Positions 1 through 7,240 of a stretch of DNA of 64,000 nt are shown here, piece by piece (position 1 is the first letter of the stretch; each line of letters starts with the position of its first letter). The stretch spans positions 1 through 64,000 of the forward strand of contig WOUS01000007.1 in NCBI GenBank assembly GCA_009772985.1, given 5' to 3'. Both the position numbers and the translations under genes were made by a program. This stretch comes from Anaerolineaceae bacterium (GTDB lineage Bacteria > Chloroflexota > Anaerolineae > Anaerolineales > Villigracilaceae). The notes under the pieces are model-generated. The model did not search any database. It was not told the origin of the DNA and saw only the letters and a list, made by a program, of their open reading frames with translations.

Positions 1-142
1 GGAGATGGTGATGCCGGGCGACAACGTGAACCTGACGGTCGAATTGATCGTGCCGGTGGCGCTGGAGCAAGGCTCGAAATTCGCCATCCGTGAAGGCGGT
101 CTGACCGTCGGCGCGGGTGTCATTACCAAGATCATCGCGTAG
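1..142 (+). CDS. tuf: Elongation factor Tu, C-terminal end (partial)
   Basis: The window opens inside a reading frame whose last 47 codons match the C-terminal beta-barrel of EF-Tu, including VMPGDN and the ending [12 protein letters not shown], followed by TAG at 140-142. EF-Tu delivers aminoacyl-tRNA to the ribosome as a GTP complex in the cytoplasm. The GTPase domain lies outside the window. It is followed after 7 nt by rpmG and then tRNA-Trp, secE and nusG, a common bacterial order around the L11 operon. Only the tail is visible, but the identity is secure. Confidence 0.95.
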   Translation, partial: EMVMPGDNVNLTVELIVPVALEQGSKFAIREGGLTVGAGVITKIIA

Positions 143-149
143 GTAATCA

Positions 150-320
150 ATGGCTACAAAGAAAAAAGATGTGCGCCCCGTCATCACCCTGGCGTGCAAT
201 GAGTGCAAAGAACGCAATTACGTGACGGAGAAAAATCGCCGCAACGATCCGAACCGGCTGGAGTTCAACAAGTACTGCCCCCGCTGCCGGAAACATACGT
301 TGCATCGCGAAACGAAGTAG
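150..320 (+). CDS. rpmG: 50S ribosomal protein L33
   Basis: This encodes 56 residues beginning [10 protein letters not shown], the usual length for L33. It carries two Cys pairs, CNEC near residue 16 and CPRC near residue 43, so it is the zinc-binding (C+) form. L33 sits near the E site of the large ribosomal subunit. ATG at 150 starts 7 nt after the tuf stop, with only a weak GGTAA upstream, so translation may be coupled to tuf. It is followed by an AT-rich inverted-repeat spacer and tRNA-Trp, the normal neighbour order. Confidence 0.95.
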   Translation: MATKKKDVRPVITLACNECKERNYVTEKNRRNDPNRLEFNKYCPRCRKHTLHRETK

Positions 321-417
321 TTTTTTAGTTGGGTAGTTGAATAGTTAGGTAGTTTGATGGTTGAGCAATCCACGAAACTACTGAACTACAAAACTAAATA
401 ACTACTCAACTAAACCT
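321..417. repeat. AT-rich degenerate repeat and inverted repeat before tRNA-Trp
   Basis: The left half is built from short units such as TAGTTGGG, TAGTTGAA and TAGTTAGG. The right half carries the near-complement (AACTACTGA, AACTACAAA, AACTACTCA). The two halves can fold into a long imperfect hairpin. Composition differs sharply from the flanking genes. It has no T-run, so it is not an obvious terminator; it may separate tuf-rpmG from the tRNA or act in processing. Confidence 0.6.
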
Positions 418-490
418 AGGCCAGTAGCTCAATTGGTAGAGCTCTCGTCTCCAAAACGAGCGGTTGTGGGTTCAAATCCTGCCTGGCCTG
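418..490 (+). tRNA. tRNA-Trp (anticodon CCA)
   Basis: The acceptor stem AGGCCAG pairs perfectly with CTGGCCT (483-489), followed by discriminator G490. The D arm contains AGCTCAATTGGTAGAGC. The anticodon stem CTCGT/ACGAG encloses loop CTCCAAA with anticodon CCA at 451-453, and the T arm contains GGTTCAAATCC. CCA is not encoded. Its place between rpmG and secE is a widespread bacterial arrangement. Confidence 0.97.
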
Positions 491-564
491 TGAATGTCAG
501 TAACGCCGTCCTCCCCCTCCGGGGACCTAACGGGGCGGCGTTATCCGTCAACAAGGAGTGTGCT

Positions 565-780
565 GTGTCTGGAAAAGGCGAAAAACAGAAGCGCGAAAGC
601 CGTCTGGCCCGTTTCTGGCGGGAAACGGTTGGCGAACTGCGCAAAGTGTCCTGGCCCTCGCGCCAGCAGGCAACCCGTATGACGATCATTGTCTTGATTG
701 TCATGTCGGTGATGAGTATTTTCCTCTTTATCGTGGATAATATTGCCGGTGTTCTGCTGAAACTGGCAATCGGCAGTTGA
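565..780 (+). CDS. secE: Protein translocase subunit SecE
   Basis: Small single-span subunit of the SecYEG translocon, 71 residues. The conserved amphipathic segment RETVGELRKVSWPSRQQ precedes one transmembrane helix (about residues 40-62). An AAGGAG at 553-558 lies 6 nt before GTG at 565. Longer readings of the frame would run back into tRNA-Trp, so the GTG is chosen. nusG follows after 26 nt. The tRNA-secE-nusG-L11 operon context confirms the call. Confidence 0.93.
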   Translation: MSGKGEKQKRESRLARFWRETVGELRKVSWPSRQQATRMTIIVLIVMSVMSIFLFIVDNIAGVLLKLAIGS

Positions 781-806
781 TTTCTGTTTCTTTGATACGA
801 GGTCGA

Positions 807-1490
807 ATGACGTTCTCGCAGGAACCGGAAGAGCAGTTCGAAGAAGAGCGACCGGAAACTGAGGAGCTGGAAAAGAAGACTGCTCCCTCAGAACAGCCTG
901 CTTTAAAAAAGGCTGCCCGGACCGTTCCGCCTGTCTCTGACGACCAGCCCCCCTCCGAAATTCCGGAAGGGCCGGCCTGGTTCGTCATTCATTGCTATTC
1001 CGGCTACGAGAACAAGGTGCGCCACAACCTCGAGCAGCGCATCGAGACGATGGGGATGAAGGACAAGGTGTTCGACGTGGTCGTCCCCACTCAGGAAGAG
1101 ATCGAGGTGCGGGACGGGAAACGCCGCACGGTGGAACGCCACATCTTCCCCGGCTACGTGTTGGTCAACATGATCCTGAGCGAGGAATCGTGGTTTGTGG
1201 TGCGCAACACGCCGGGCGTGACCGGGTTCGTCGGCATGGGCAACCTGCCCACCCCCCTGCGCCCCGAGGAGGTCAACCAGATCCTCAAGCGCATGGAAGC
1301 CGAAGCGCCGATGGTCAAGGTGACGTTCAAGGTCGGCGAGCGCGTCCGCATCAACGATGGGCCGTTCAACGACTTCCGCGGCGTGGTGGCCGAGATCGAC
1401 ATGGAGCGGACGAAGGTCCGCGTGATGGTGTCGTTCTTCGGGCGCGAGACGCCCGTGGAACTGGACTTTCTCCAGGTGGAGAGAGCGTAA
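807..1490 (+). CDS. nusG: Transcription termination/antitermination factor NusG
   Basis: Protein of 227 residues. An acidic, Glu-rich extension (about 1-50) precedes the NGN domain, which begins at PAWFVIHCYSGYENKV and includes FPGYVLV and the NTPGVTGFVG loop. A C-terminal KOW domain follows (VGERVRINDGPFNDFRGVV). NusG binds RNA polymerase and links it to Rho, S10 and elongation control. The acidic N-terminal extension is longer than in E. coli NusG. ATG at 807 has GAGGT just upstream; an earlier TTG at 777 overlaps secE and is less likely. Confidence 0.94.
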   Translation: MTFSQEPEEQFEEERPETEELEKKTAPSEQPALKKAARTVPPVSDDQPPSEIPEGPAWFVIHCYSGYENKVRHNLEQRIETMGMKDKVFDVVVPTQEEIEVRDGKRRTVERHIFPGYVLVNMILSEESWFVVRNTPGVTGFVGMGNLPTPLRPEEVNQILKRMEAEAPMVKVTFKVGERVRINDGPFNDFRGVVAEIDMERTKVRVMVSFFGRETPVELDFLQVERA

Positions 1491-1538
1491 CCCTGACGGT
1501 GGCAGGCTCGAGGTCCGCCTGGACCCGGAGCCTGAATC

Positions 1539-1575
1539 GGTGGGAGGGTGTCCCGTAATCACCCGCTAAAACCAC
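1539..1575 (+). promoter_or_regulatory. Putative L1-binding translational operator before rplK
   Basis: GGTGGGAGGG at the 5' side and ACCAC at the 3' side (1571-1575) can close a stem directly upstream of the rplK ribosome-binding site (AAAGGAG at 1576-1582). The same layout recurs before rplA. Ribosomal protein L1 represses the L11 operon by binding an mRNA mimic of its 23S site. The assignment is by motif and position. Confidence 0.55.
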
Positions 1576-1589
1576 AAAGGAGTTAAGGT

Positions 1590-2015
1590 ATGGCTAAAAA
1601 GTTAAAGGCAATCGTTCGTCTGCAGATCGAGGCTGGCAAGGCCAACCCGGCGCCGCCCATCGGCCCGGCGCTGGCAGGGCATGGCATCAACATCATGGCG
1701 TTCTGCAAGGAATACAACGCCCGCACCTCGAACCGCCCCGGCGAGATCCTCCCGGCCGAGATCAGCGTCTACACCGATAGTTCGTTCACCTTCGTGTTGA
1801 AGACGCCGCCCGCGGCCGTCCTGTTGCGCAAGGCTGCCGGCGTCGAACGCGGCTCCGGCGTGCCGAACCGCGAGAAGGTCGGCAAGGTGACCCGGGCGCA
1901 GGTGCGCGAGATCGCCCAACTGAAGATGAAAGACATGAATGCCCTCGACATCGAAGGCGCGATGCGCCAGATCGAAGGCACTGCCCGCAACATGGGCATC
2001 ACTGTCTCTGATTAA
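1590..2015 (+). CDS. rplK: 50S ribosomal protein L11
   Basis: Protein of 141 residues, normal for L11. It starts [34 protein letters not shown], interrupted here only by wording, with the Pro-rich N-terminal domain that contacts elongation factors. The C-terminal domain ([20 protein letters not shown]) binds 23S rRNA in the GTPase-associated centre. AAAGGAG lies 7 nt before ATG. rplA follows after 50 nt containing a second L1-type operator. Confidence 0.97.
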   Translation: MAKKLKAIVRLQIEAGKANPAPPIGPALAGHGINIMAFCKEYNARTSNRPGEILPAEISVYTDSSFTFVLKTPPAAVLLRKAAGVERGSGVPNREKVGKVTRAQVREIAQLKMKDMNALDIEGAMRQIEGTARNMGITVSD

Positions 2016-2018
2016 CCC

Positions 2019-2053
2019 GGTGGGAGGGCCGCATCCCGGCCCGTTTGCACCAC
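2019..2053 (+). promoter_or_regulatory. Putative L1-binding operator before rplA
   Basis: GGTGGGAGGGCC at 2019-2030 and CACCAC ending at 2053 repeat the stem layout seen before rplK and sit just upstream of the GAAGGAG ribosome-binding site of rplA. The copy directly before rplA fits autoregulation by L1. No binding data are visible. Confidence 0.55.
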
Positions 2054-2065
2054 GAAGGAGAACTC

Positions 2066-2785
2066 ATGGCTAAACACGGTAAGAAATATCTGGCCGCCGC
2101 GGCGAAGCGAGACGAGAACAAGGATTACTCGCCGGCAGAAGCGGTCAAACTGGTCAAGGAAACTTCGTACGCCAAATTCGACGCCACGGTTGAGATCCAC
2201 ATGCGCATGGGACTCGACCCGCGCCAGGCCGACCAGCAGGTGCGTGACGTGGTCGTCCTGCCGCACGGGCTGGGCAAGACCGTGCGCGTGCTCGTCTTCG
2301 CCCAGGGCGACGGCGCCACCAATGCCCGCAACGCCGGGGCGGACGTGGTTGCTGATGACGACGAAACCCTGACCAAGATCCAGGGCGGCTGGCTGGACTT
2401 CGATGTTGCCATCGCCACGCCCGACATGATGGGCAAGGTCGGCCGCATTGGACGTGTGCTTGGACCGCGCGGCCTGATGCCGAACCCCAAGGCCGGCACC
2501 GTCGTCAACGCGGAGGATATGGCCCGCGCCGTCACGGAAGCAAAAGCCGGACGCGTCGAGTTCCGCCTCGACAAGACCGCCAACATCCACGTGCCGATCG
2601 GCAAGGTCTCGTTCGACGAGAAGAAGTTGTTCGAGAACTTTTCTGCGCTGATGGAAGCCCTGCGCAAGGCCCGCCCCTCGGCGGCCAAGGGCAATTACAT
2701 CAAGCACATCACGATGACCGCTACGATGGGGCCTGGCATCAAGATTGATGTCAACCTGGCTCAATCGCTGGAGGATACCGAGTAG
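2066..2785 (+). CDS. rplA: 50S ribosomal protein L1
   Basis: Protein of 239 residues with the L1 signature: [35 protein letters not shown], and the C-terminal VPIGKVSF region. L1 forms the mobile stalk that guides deacylated tRNA out of the E site and is the repressor of its own operon. AAGGAG ends 5 nt before ATG at 2066; an in-frame TTG at 2045 lies inside the operator and is rejected as a start. The rplJ leader follows. Confidence 0.97.
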   Translation: MAKHGKKYLAAAAKRDENKDYSPAEAVKLVKETSYAKFDATVEIHMRMGLDPRQADQQVRDVVVLPHGLGKTVRVLVFAQGDGATNARNAGADVVADDDETLTKIQGGWLDFDVAIATPDMMGKVGRIGRVLGPRGLMPNPKAGTVVNAEDMARAVTEAKAGRVEFRLDKTANIHVPIGKVSFDEKKLFENFSALMEALRKARPSAAKGNYIKHITMTATMGPGIKIDVNLAQSLEDTE

Positions 2786-2820
2786 CAACCCCTCGATAAA
2801 CTCGGGGCAAGTACTCGTAA

Positions 2821-2930
2821 CCGCCCGAGAGAAATTCCTTCGCCACAGACGGCAGGCGCTCTGAGCATCAGCAAAGAGCTTAATTTCCTGCCCAGGTGAA
2901 GACTGGTGGAAACACCGCTCCTTTTCGGAG
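2821..2930 (+). promoter_or_regulatory. L10 leader (autoregulatory mRNA structure)
   Basis: Upstream of rplJ, GGCAGG (about 2850) can pair with CCTGCC (2887-2892) around an inner CTCT/AGAG stem and unpaired AAGAG/TTAATTT segments. This matches the known L10 leader, which binds the L10(L12)4 complex. It precedes a terminator-like hairpin. Assignment rests on position and pairing. Confidence 0.7.
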
Positions 2931-2966
2931 AAAAGTCTTTGCCTGGAACTCGGGCAAAGACTTTTT
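2931..2966 (+). terminator. Attenuator hairpin in the rplJ leader
   Basis: AAAGTCTTTGCC (2932-2943) pairs perfectly with GGCAAAGACTTT (2953-2964), followed by TT. It lies between the L10 leader and the rplJ start, so it can act as a conditional terminator controlled by the L10 complex. Confidence 0.7.
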
Positions 2967-2987
2967 GATGAAAGGAGGTGATATTCT

Positions 2988-3521
2988 TTGGCAAAAACAA
3001 AGCAGCAGAAAGAGGGCATGCTGGCCCAGTACGTGGAGTGGTTCGACAAGAGCCAGGCCATTTTCCTGGTCGAGTATGCCGGCGTGACGATGAAGGAATT
3101 GGATATTTTGCGCGCCAAGGCCCGTGAGGCTGGCGGCGAATTCCACATCGTCAAGAACACGCTGGCGCAGAAAGCCCTGGAAAAGGCCGGCCACACGGTC
3201 CCGCCGGAATACATGGAAAAGAGCACGGCCATCGGTTTTGCGTTTACCGACGTGGCCTCGTTCAGCAAGGCGCTGACCGAAGCCACCAAGGGCATGGAAG
3301 CCATCAAGATCAAAGGTGGTTTCATGGGAACCGAAGTGCTGGCTCCCGCCCAGGTCAAGATGCTGGCATCCCTGCCGCCGCTGCCTGTCATGCGGGCGCA
3401 ACTGCTCGGTGTGCTGCAAGCCCCCGCCAGCCAACTGGTCCGCACGCTGGCCGAACCTGGCCGCCAGGTGGCTTTTGTGGTCAAGGCATTCTCCGAAAAA
3501 GCCGCCCCCGTTGCGGCGTAA
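2988..3521 (+). CDS. rplJ: 50S ribosomal protein L10
   Basis: Protein of 177 residues with the L10 core (AIFLVEYAGVTMKELDILRAK, with VKNTLAQKAL following) and a C-terminal helix that binds L7/L12 dimers. L10 anchors the stalk. Translation starts at TTG 2988, preceded by an exceptionally strong AAAGGAGGTGAT at 2971-2982; pairing a weak start with a near-perfect ribosome-binding site fits translational control by the L10 leader. A structured 98-nt spacer separates it from rplL. Confidence 0.95.
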   Translation: MAKTKQQKEGMLAQYVEWFDKSQAIFLVEYAGVTMKELDILRAKAREAGGEFHIVKNTLAQKALEKAGHTVPPEYMEKSTAIGFAFTDVASFSKALTEATKGMEAIKIKGGFMGTEVLAPAQVKMLASLPPLPVMRAQLLGVLQAPASQLVRTLAEPGRQVAFVVKAFSEKAAPVAA

Positions 3522-3533
3522 CATATCCATCCT

Positions 3534-3579
3534 GTAGTAATGACTTACCCTAAAGGGTGCTTCGCGAAGTCGTTACTAC
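3534..3579 (+). other. Strong hairpin between rplJ and rplL
   Basis: GTAGTAA (3534-3540) pairs with TTACTAC (3573-3579) and GACTT (3542-3546) with AAGTC (3567-3571). Inside is a second hairpin ACCC-TAAA-GGGT. There is no T-run, so it is more likely an RNA-processing or stability element that adjusts L12 to L10 dosage than a terminator. Confidence 0.6.
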
Positions 3580-3619
3580 CGACAACAAAATTTTCTCTGT
3601 ATAAGAAGGAGTATTTGAA

Positions 3620-3997
3620 ATGGCTGATCTGGAAAAAATCGTCGAGCAGTTGAGCGGACTGACCGTCCTGGAAGCCGCTGAACTGGTCAAGAAACTGGAA
3701 GAAAAATGGGGCGTTTCCGCCGCCGCTCCCGTGGCTGTGGCCGCGATTGCCGGCGCACCCGCTGCGGCTGAGGCCGTCGAAGAGAAGACCGAGTTCGATG
3801 TCGTCATCAAGGACGCCGGTCCCAAGAAGATCGAGGTCATCAAGGTCATCCGCACGCTGGTCAACCTGAGCCTGACCGAGGCCAAGGCCATGGCCGAGAC
3901 CGCCGACGGCAAAGTGCTGGCCGCGGTCGGCAAGGACGCCGCCATGGATGCCAAGAAGAAACTCGAAGAAGCCGGCGCCGTCATCGAAGTCAAGTAG
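3620..3997 (+). CDS. rplL: 50S ribosomal protein L7/L12
   Basis: Protein of 125 residues. The N-terminal dimerisation helices contain [19 protein letters not shown], followed by an Ala-rich hinge and the C-terminal factor-binding domain ([24 protein letters not shown]; the two parts are contiguous in the protein). It recruits EF-Tu and EF-G to the ribosome. AAGGAG lies upstream of ATG 3620. The gene ends the operon at a strong shared terminator. Confidence 0.97.
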   Translation: MADLEKIVEQLSGLTVLEAAELVKKLEEKWGVSAAAPVAVAAIAGAPAAAEAVEEKTEFDVVIKDAGPKKIEVIKVIRTLVNLSLTEAKAMAETADGKVLAAVGKDAAMDAKKKLEEAGAVIEVK

Positions 3998-4013
3998 TCT
4001 TCCAGACAAGCGC

Positions 4014-4055
4014 CAATCAAACAGGCGACCCGGAAACGGATCGCCTGTTTTGATT
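4014..4055. terminator. Bidirectional terminator between rplL and the lipoprotein gene
   Basis: AATCAAACAGGCGA pairs with TCGCCTGTTTTGATT across a 12-nt loop. Read from either strand it has T-rich flanks, so it can stop both rplL and the convergent gene ending at 4079. Confidence 0.85.
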
Positions 4056-4078
4056 CTGGCAATGAACCGCGCCCCCCT

Positions 4079-5209
4079 TTATTGGACCGGCGTGGCCGTG
4101 GGCGGGAGCGGCGTCACCGTGGGCGGCGGAGGCGGCTGGACGATCGGCACCTGGCTGGTGTCGCCTGTCACCGTCACCGCGCCGCCCCAGACCCAGCAGT
4201 AATAACCGATGGCGATGTTGGGGCTGTTGATGTACCACCAAGTGCTGTCCTCGTTGCGGCCATAGATGCGCGACGACCAGCTTTTGTAAAGCGTGTCCAG
4301 AATGGGATATTCCGCGCTGGGGCCGCGGCGGCAATTCACATTCACGTTGGCCTGCAGCGAGGCCGGCGCGGACACCGGCGTTTGCGGAACGAGGGTGGCG
4401 GTGGCCGTCGGGATGGGCTTCGCCGTTGGAGTGGCATCCAGCAGGGGGCAGGCCCCGCCGACCTGGTTGATGATGAACGAACTCGTTGCCGACCAGGGAC
4501 CGGGATCCGCGCCGGCCGGCTCGGCCCGCGCCCGCCAGTAGTAGCGCGTGCAGTCCGTCACCACGTCGGTCGTCCAGCCGGAGGCCAGGCTGAGTTCCGT
4601 GATGTGGCCGGTCTGGCTGGCGTACAGCGCCGCCGAGAAATCCGCCGTCTTGGCCACCTGCACGTTGTACGAGCCGTCCGGCAGACAGGCCGTCGGATCG
4701 TCCCATCGCAGGGTGATCCCCGCCGACGGGTCGAACGGCGTACCATCGGGCGGCGTGATGGCCTGCGGCGTCAGCAGCGCATCGCCCGCCGCGCAGACCG
4801 GCCCGGTGTAGAAATAGCCCAGTTGCCCGGGGCCGCGCCCGGCCTGGCCGTTGGTCACGATCACCGGATAGACGGTCCAGAAATACGTGTTGCCGGGCTG
4901 GAGCGCCTCCGGCCAGTCCAGCGAGGTGGTCTGGCTTGCCTGGGTGGTGCCGGGCATGCTGCCGTCGTGCGCCACGCCCAGCACGATCTCGTAATAGGTC
5001 GGCTGGCAGTTCGGATCGGAATAGGTCCAGGAGAGCGTGACCGGTTTCGATGTGTCCACCACCACGTCGCTGGGGGTCAGGTTGGCCGCCGCCTGGAGCG
5101 TTCCCGCCCCGCAAACGACGGTCGTATCCTGCTGGCCTCCGCAGGCGGTCAGGAAAATGGTCAGGAGGAAAATCCCGGCCAGCAGGCCGTTTCTGGTTTT
5201 GTTGGACAC
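4079..5209 (-). CDS. Lipoprotein with Ig/FnIII-like repeats and an SH3-like domain
   Basis: Predicted 376-residue exported lipoprotein. A short basic start and hydrophobic core end in lipobox LTAC (Cys23). Two fibronectin-like segments follow (about 45-140 and 150-260; each has a Trp-containing SWTYSDPNC or LRWDDPTAC strand). A Thr/Pro-rich linker leads to a bacterial SH3-like domain (about 285-345: NVNCRRGPSAEYPIL, WWYI), and a Pro-rich tail. The domains suggest binding to cell-surface polymers; no enzyme motif is seen. It starts at GTG (5207-5209) with AAGGAG 6 nt upstream. Confidence 0.75.
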   Translation of the reverse strand: MSNKTRNGLLAGIFLLTIFLTACGGQQDTTVVCGAGTLQAAANLTPSDVVVDTSKPVTLSWTYSDPNCQPTYYEIVLGVAHDGSMPGTTQASQTTSLDWPEALQPGNTYFWTVYPVIVTNGQAGRGPGQLGYFYTGPVCAAGDALLTPQAITPPDGTPFDPSAGITLRWDDPTACLPDGSYNVQVAKTADFSAALYASQTGHITELSLASGWTTDVVTDCTRYYWRARAEPAGADPGPWSATSSFIINQVGGACPLLDATPTAKPIPTATATLVPQTPVSAPASLQANVNVNCRRGPSAEYPILDTLYKSWSSRIYGRNEDSTWWYINSPNIAIGYYCWVWGGAVTVTGDTSQVPIVQPPPPPTVTPLPPTATPVQ

Positions 5210-5277
5210 TCGTACTCCTTTCGTTGATAAAAGACGATCAGCGCTTCGCCGCGCGGACCGTGAACCTGCCCCCGTTT

Positions 5278-5658
5278 TCAGGCCGATTCCTCGTCACGCG
5301 GCCCGGCCTCGACAATGGCGGTGGAGGCATCTTCCGGCGCGTCGCGCCAGGAGCCGTGGAGAACCTTCTCCAGGGCGCTGTGGTGCTTCTGCACCACGTG
5401 ATCGGGGCAGAGCGACACGAAGAGCGTGAACCCCAGCCAGATCACGGCGGCATCGTCCAGCGCCCCGATGACCGGCAGCACCAGCCCCGGCACCAGGTCC
5501 ACCGGCGAGACCAGGTAGATGAGCGCGCCGACAGGCAGCAGTTTCAACAGGAAAGGCACTTCCCGGTCGCCCATCAGGCGCAGGATGAGCTTCGTTTGCA
5601 GGATGAACCCCTGTAAGAATCCGCCCTGCGGATCTTGTATGCTTCGTTTCTTGGACAT
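5278..5658 (-). CDS. Small membrane protein, DUF1232 (YkvA-like)
   Basis: Protein of 126 residues. The central motif LLPVGALIYLVSPVDLVPG is the DUF1232 signature and falls in a hydrophobic segment; a second hydrophobic stretch (IGALDDAAVIWLGFTLFV) follows, so two membrane spans are likely. The C-terminal 35 residues are charged. The family has no established function. ATG at 5658 has GAGGA just upstream. The neighbour on the same strand (5671-6393) lies 12 nt upstream, so they may be co-transcribed. Confidence 0.8.
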   Translation of the reverse strand: MSKKRSIQDPQGGFLQGFILQTKLILRLMGDREVPFLLKLLPVGALIYLVSPVDLVPGLVLPVIGALDDAAVIWLGFTLFVSLCPDHVVQKHHSALEKVLHGSWRDAPEDASTAIVEAGPRDEESA

Positions 5659-5670
5659 GCGTCCTCCTTG

Positions 5671-6393
5671 TCAGACGGGCAGGTCGAGGGCAGAGGCGGG
5701 TCCTTCCGCCGCCGAACGGTCTGCCCACAGGTACCGGTAGATGCGGAAAAGGCGTTCCGCCGATTCTTCCACGAACCGGTCGGCCTCCGCCTGGGAAAGG
5801 TAAATGCAAGGGCGATTATACGCCTTTTGGAGTTCCCCGCCAGTGCGCTGGTAGTACTCCTGGATGTGCGCCACGCTCCACGCCAGGCTCTCCGGCACGA
5901 GGAAGTCCAGCCCGCCAGATTCCGGCCGGGCGTCGCGGAAGACGCGCCAGAAGATGCAGTCGGCGTGTTCGTGGAGGTGGATGAAGTCCAGCCCGTACCA
6001 GTCCTTTTTCACCTCCCAGATGAAATCCTGGTCGGCGGCGAACTGCGCCGCGAATTTCTCCTGCGTTGGGCGGCCAATCATCACGGACCACAGGTTGTCG
6101 GTGACGAGGTGGAAGAAATACCCGAGACGGAACGAGACCGGACCCGGGTCCGGGGCGGGGCGCAGGGGCAGCAGGTAACGGCGGAAGAATTCCAGGTCGG
6201 CGCAGTCGCGGTGCGGGCCGTCCGGGTCCTGGAAGTGCGTCAACTGGGTGGGCGGGGTGAAGTTCTCCCAGCGCGCGTCGGGCTTGCCCGAATCGGGGGC
6301 CACGTTGCCAAGCGCAAACTTCTCCGGTTCGAGGCCGGGGATGCGTTCGAGCAGGGTTTCGGCAATGCGGAAGTGGACAACCCAGGACGCCAT
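5671..6393 (-). CDS. Zinc-dependent phospholipase C-like hydrolase
   Basis: Protein of 240 residues from MASWVVHFRIAETLL. It has many His/Asp residues in the spacing seen in zinc-dependent phospholipase C-like proteins: HFRIAE, GNVAPDSG, THF, GYFFHLVTDNLW and HLHEHAD. These probably bind metal. There is no signal peptide, so it is probably cytoplasmic and its substrate is unknown. TATAAT sits exactly 6 nt before the ATG at 6393, so the mRNA is probably leaderless; this decides the start over in-frame ATGs at 6414 and 6435, which lie in or upstream of the promoter. Confidence 0.65.
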   Translation of the reverse strand: MASWVVHFRIAETLLERIPGLEPEKFALGNVAPDSGKPDARWENFTPPTQLTHFQDPDGPHRDCADLEFFRRYLLPLRPAPDPGPVSFRLGYFFHLVTDNLWSVMIGRPTQEKFAAQFAADQDFIWEVKKDWYGLDFIHLHEHADCIFWRVFRDARPESGGLDFLVPESLAWSVAHIQEYYQRTGGELQKAYNRPCIYLSQAEADRFVEESAERLFRIYRYLWADRSAAEGPASALDLPV

Positions 6394-6399
6394 GCCTGT

Positions 6400-6405
6400 A
6401 TTATA
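6400..6405 (-). promoter_or_regulatory. Extended -10 element of a leaderless promoter
   Basis: On the minus strand TATAAT is followed by 6 nt and then ATG, placing the expected transcription start on the start codon. The same spacing occurs at 47521-47526 and 49595-49600. Confidence 0.6.
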
Positions 6406-6435
6406 CGCCATTGAACTGCGGTACAATTCGGCCAA

Positions 6436-6460
6436 TCGTAAATCGTAAATCGTAAATCAA
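6436..6460 (+). repeat. Tandem 7-mer repeat in a leader
   Basis: Three AATCGTA units followed by AATCAAA lie just before the AGAGG ribosome-binding site of the HAD gene. A degenerate version of the same repeat precedes ettA. Confidence 0.7.
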
Positions 6461-6471
6461 AAGAGGTCCCC

Positions 6472-7152
6472 ATGCCCCTGCACGTCTCCCGCATCCGCGC
6501 CATCTGCTTCGACGTGGATGGCACACTCAGCGACACCGACGACATGTACGTCAGGAAACTGGAGCGCATCCTGCGCCCCGTCCGCTTCCTCTTCCGCGAT
6601 CACGACGCCCACCGCGCCGCGCGGCGCTTCGTGATGTGGTCGGAGACGCCCGGCAACTTCCTCTACGGCATCCCCGACTCGCTCGGCCTGGACGACGATA
6701 TCGCCGTTGTGATGGAATGGCTCAACCGCCGGAGGCCGCGCCCGATGAAGCACTTCATGCTCATCCCCGGCGTGAAGGAGATGCTGCAAGCGCTCAGCGG
6801 GCGTTACCCGCTGTCGGTCGTCAGCGCCCGCGACGAAAAGAGCACGCGCGTCTTCCTCGACCAGTTCGACCTGACGCAATTCTTCCCGGTTATCGTCACC
6901 GCTCTGACGGCTGAACGCACCAAGCCGTACCCCGACCCCGTCCTGCACGCCGCCAAAGCGATGGGCGTTCCGCCCGAAGCCTGTCTGATGGTCGGCGATA
7001 CCACCGTGGACATCCGCGCCGGGGTGAAGGCCGGCGCGCAGACCGTGGGCGTACTGTGCGGCTTCGGCGAGCAGGCCGAACTCCGCCGCCGCGGCGCAGA
7101 CATGATCCTGGCCTCCACGCCCGAACTGGCGCAGGCGCTGGAGCCGGAATGA
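6472..7152 (+). CDS. HAD-family phosphatase
   Basis: Protein of 226 residues with all HAD motifs: motif I DVDGT (about 15-19, nucleophile Asp), motif II SVVSA (about 119), motif III Lys in RTKPYPDP (about 147), and motif IV GDTTVD (about 175). The alpha-helical cap between motifs I and II resembles phosphoglycolate phosphatase-like enzymes. The substrate cannot be read from the sequence. AGAGG precedes ATG 6472. It is divergent from the phospholipase-like gene and ends before a terminator at 7200. Confidence 0.8.
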   Translation: MPLHVSRIRAICFDVDGTLSDTDDMYVRKLERILRPVRFLFRDHDAHRAARRFVMWSETPGNFLYGIPDSLGLDDDIAVVMEWLNRRRPRPMKHFMLIPGVKEMLQALSGRYPLSVVSARDEKSTRVFLDQFDLTQFFPVIVTALTAERTKPYPDPVLHAAKAMGVPPEACLMVGDTTVDIRAGVKAGAQTVGVLCGFGEQAELRRRGADMILASTPELAQALEPE

Positions 7153-7199
7153 ACGGCTGAAACCTCCCTTTTCCACAAGCGTATATTGGTCAGAAACTC

Positions 7200-7223
7200 A
7201 GGCCGGGTTCCCGGCCTTTTTAT
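7200..7223 (+). terminator. Rho-independent terminator after the HAD gene
   Basis: AGGCCGG pairs with CCGGCCT around GTTC and is followed by TTTTATT. Confidence 0.85.
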
Positions 7224-7240
7224 TCACAAAAGGAGACAGC

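Noticed and set aside
433-564. Upstream extension of secE
   Set aside because: It would overlap tRNA-Trp. The AAGGAG and GTG at 565 explain the start.
4082-5227. 381-residue plus-strand open frame
   Set aside because: It is antisense to the lipoprotein gene; composition is Arg/Gly-rich shadow coding with no ribosome-binding site, while the minus strand has a lipobox and SH3-like domain.
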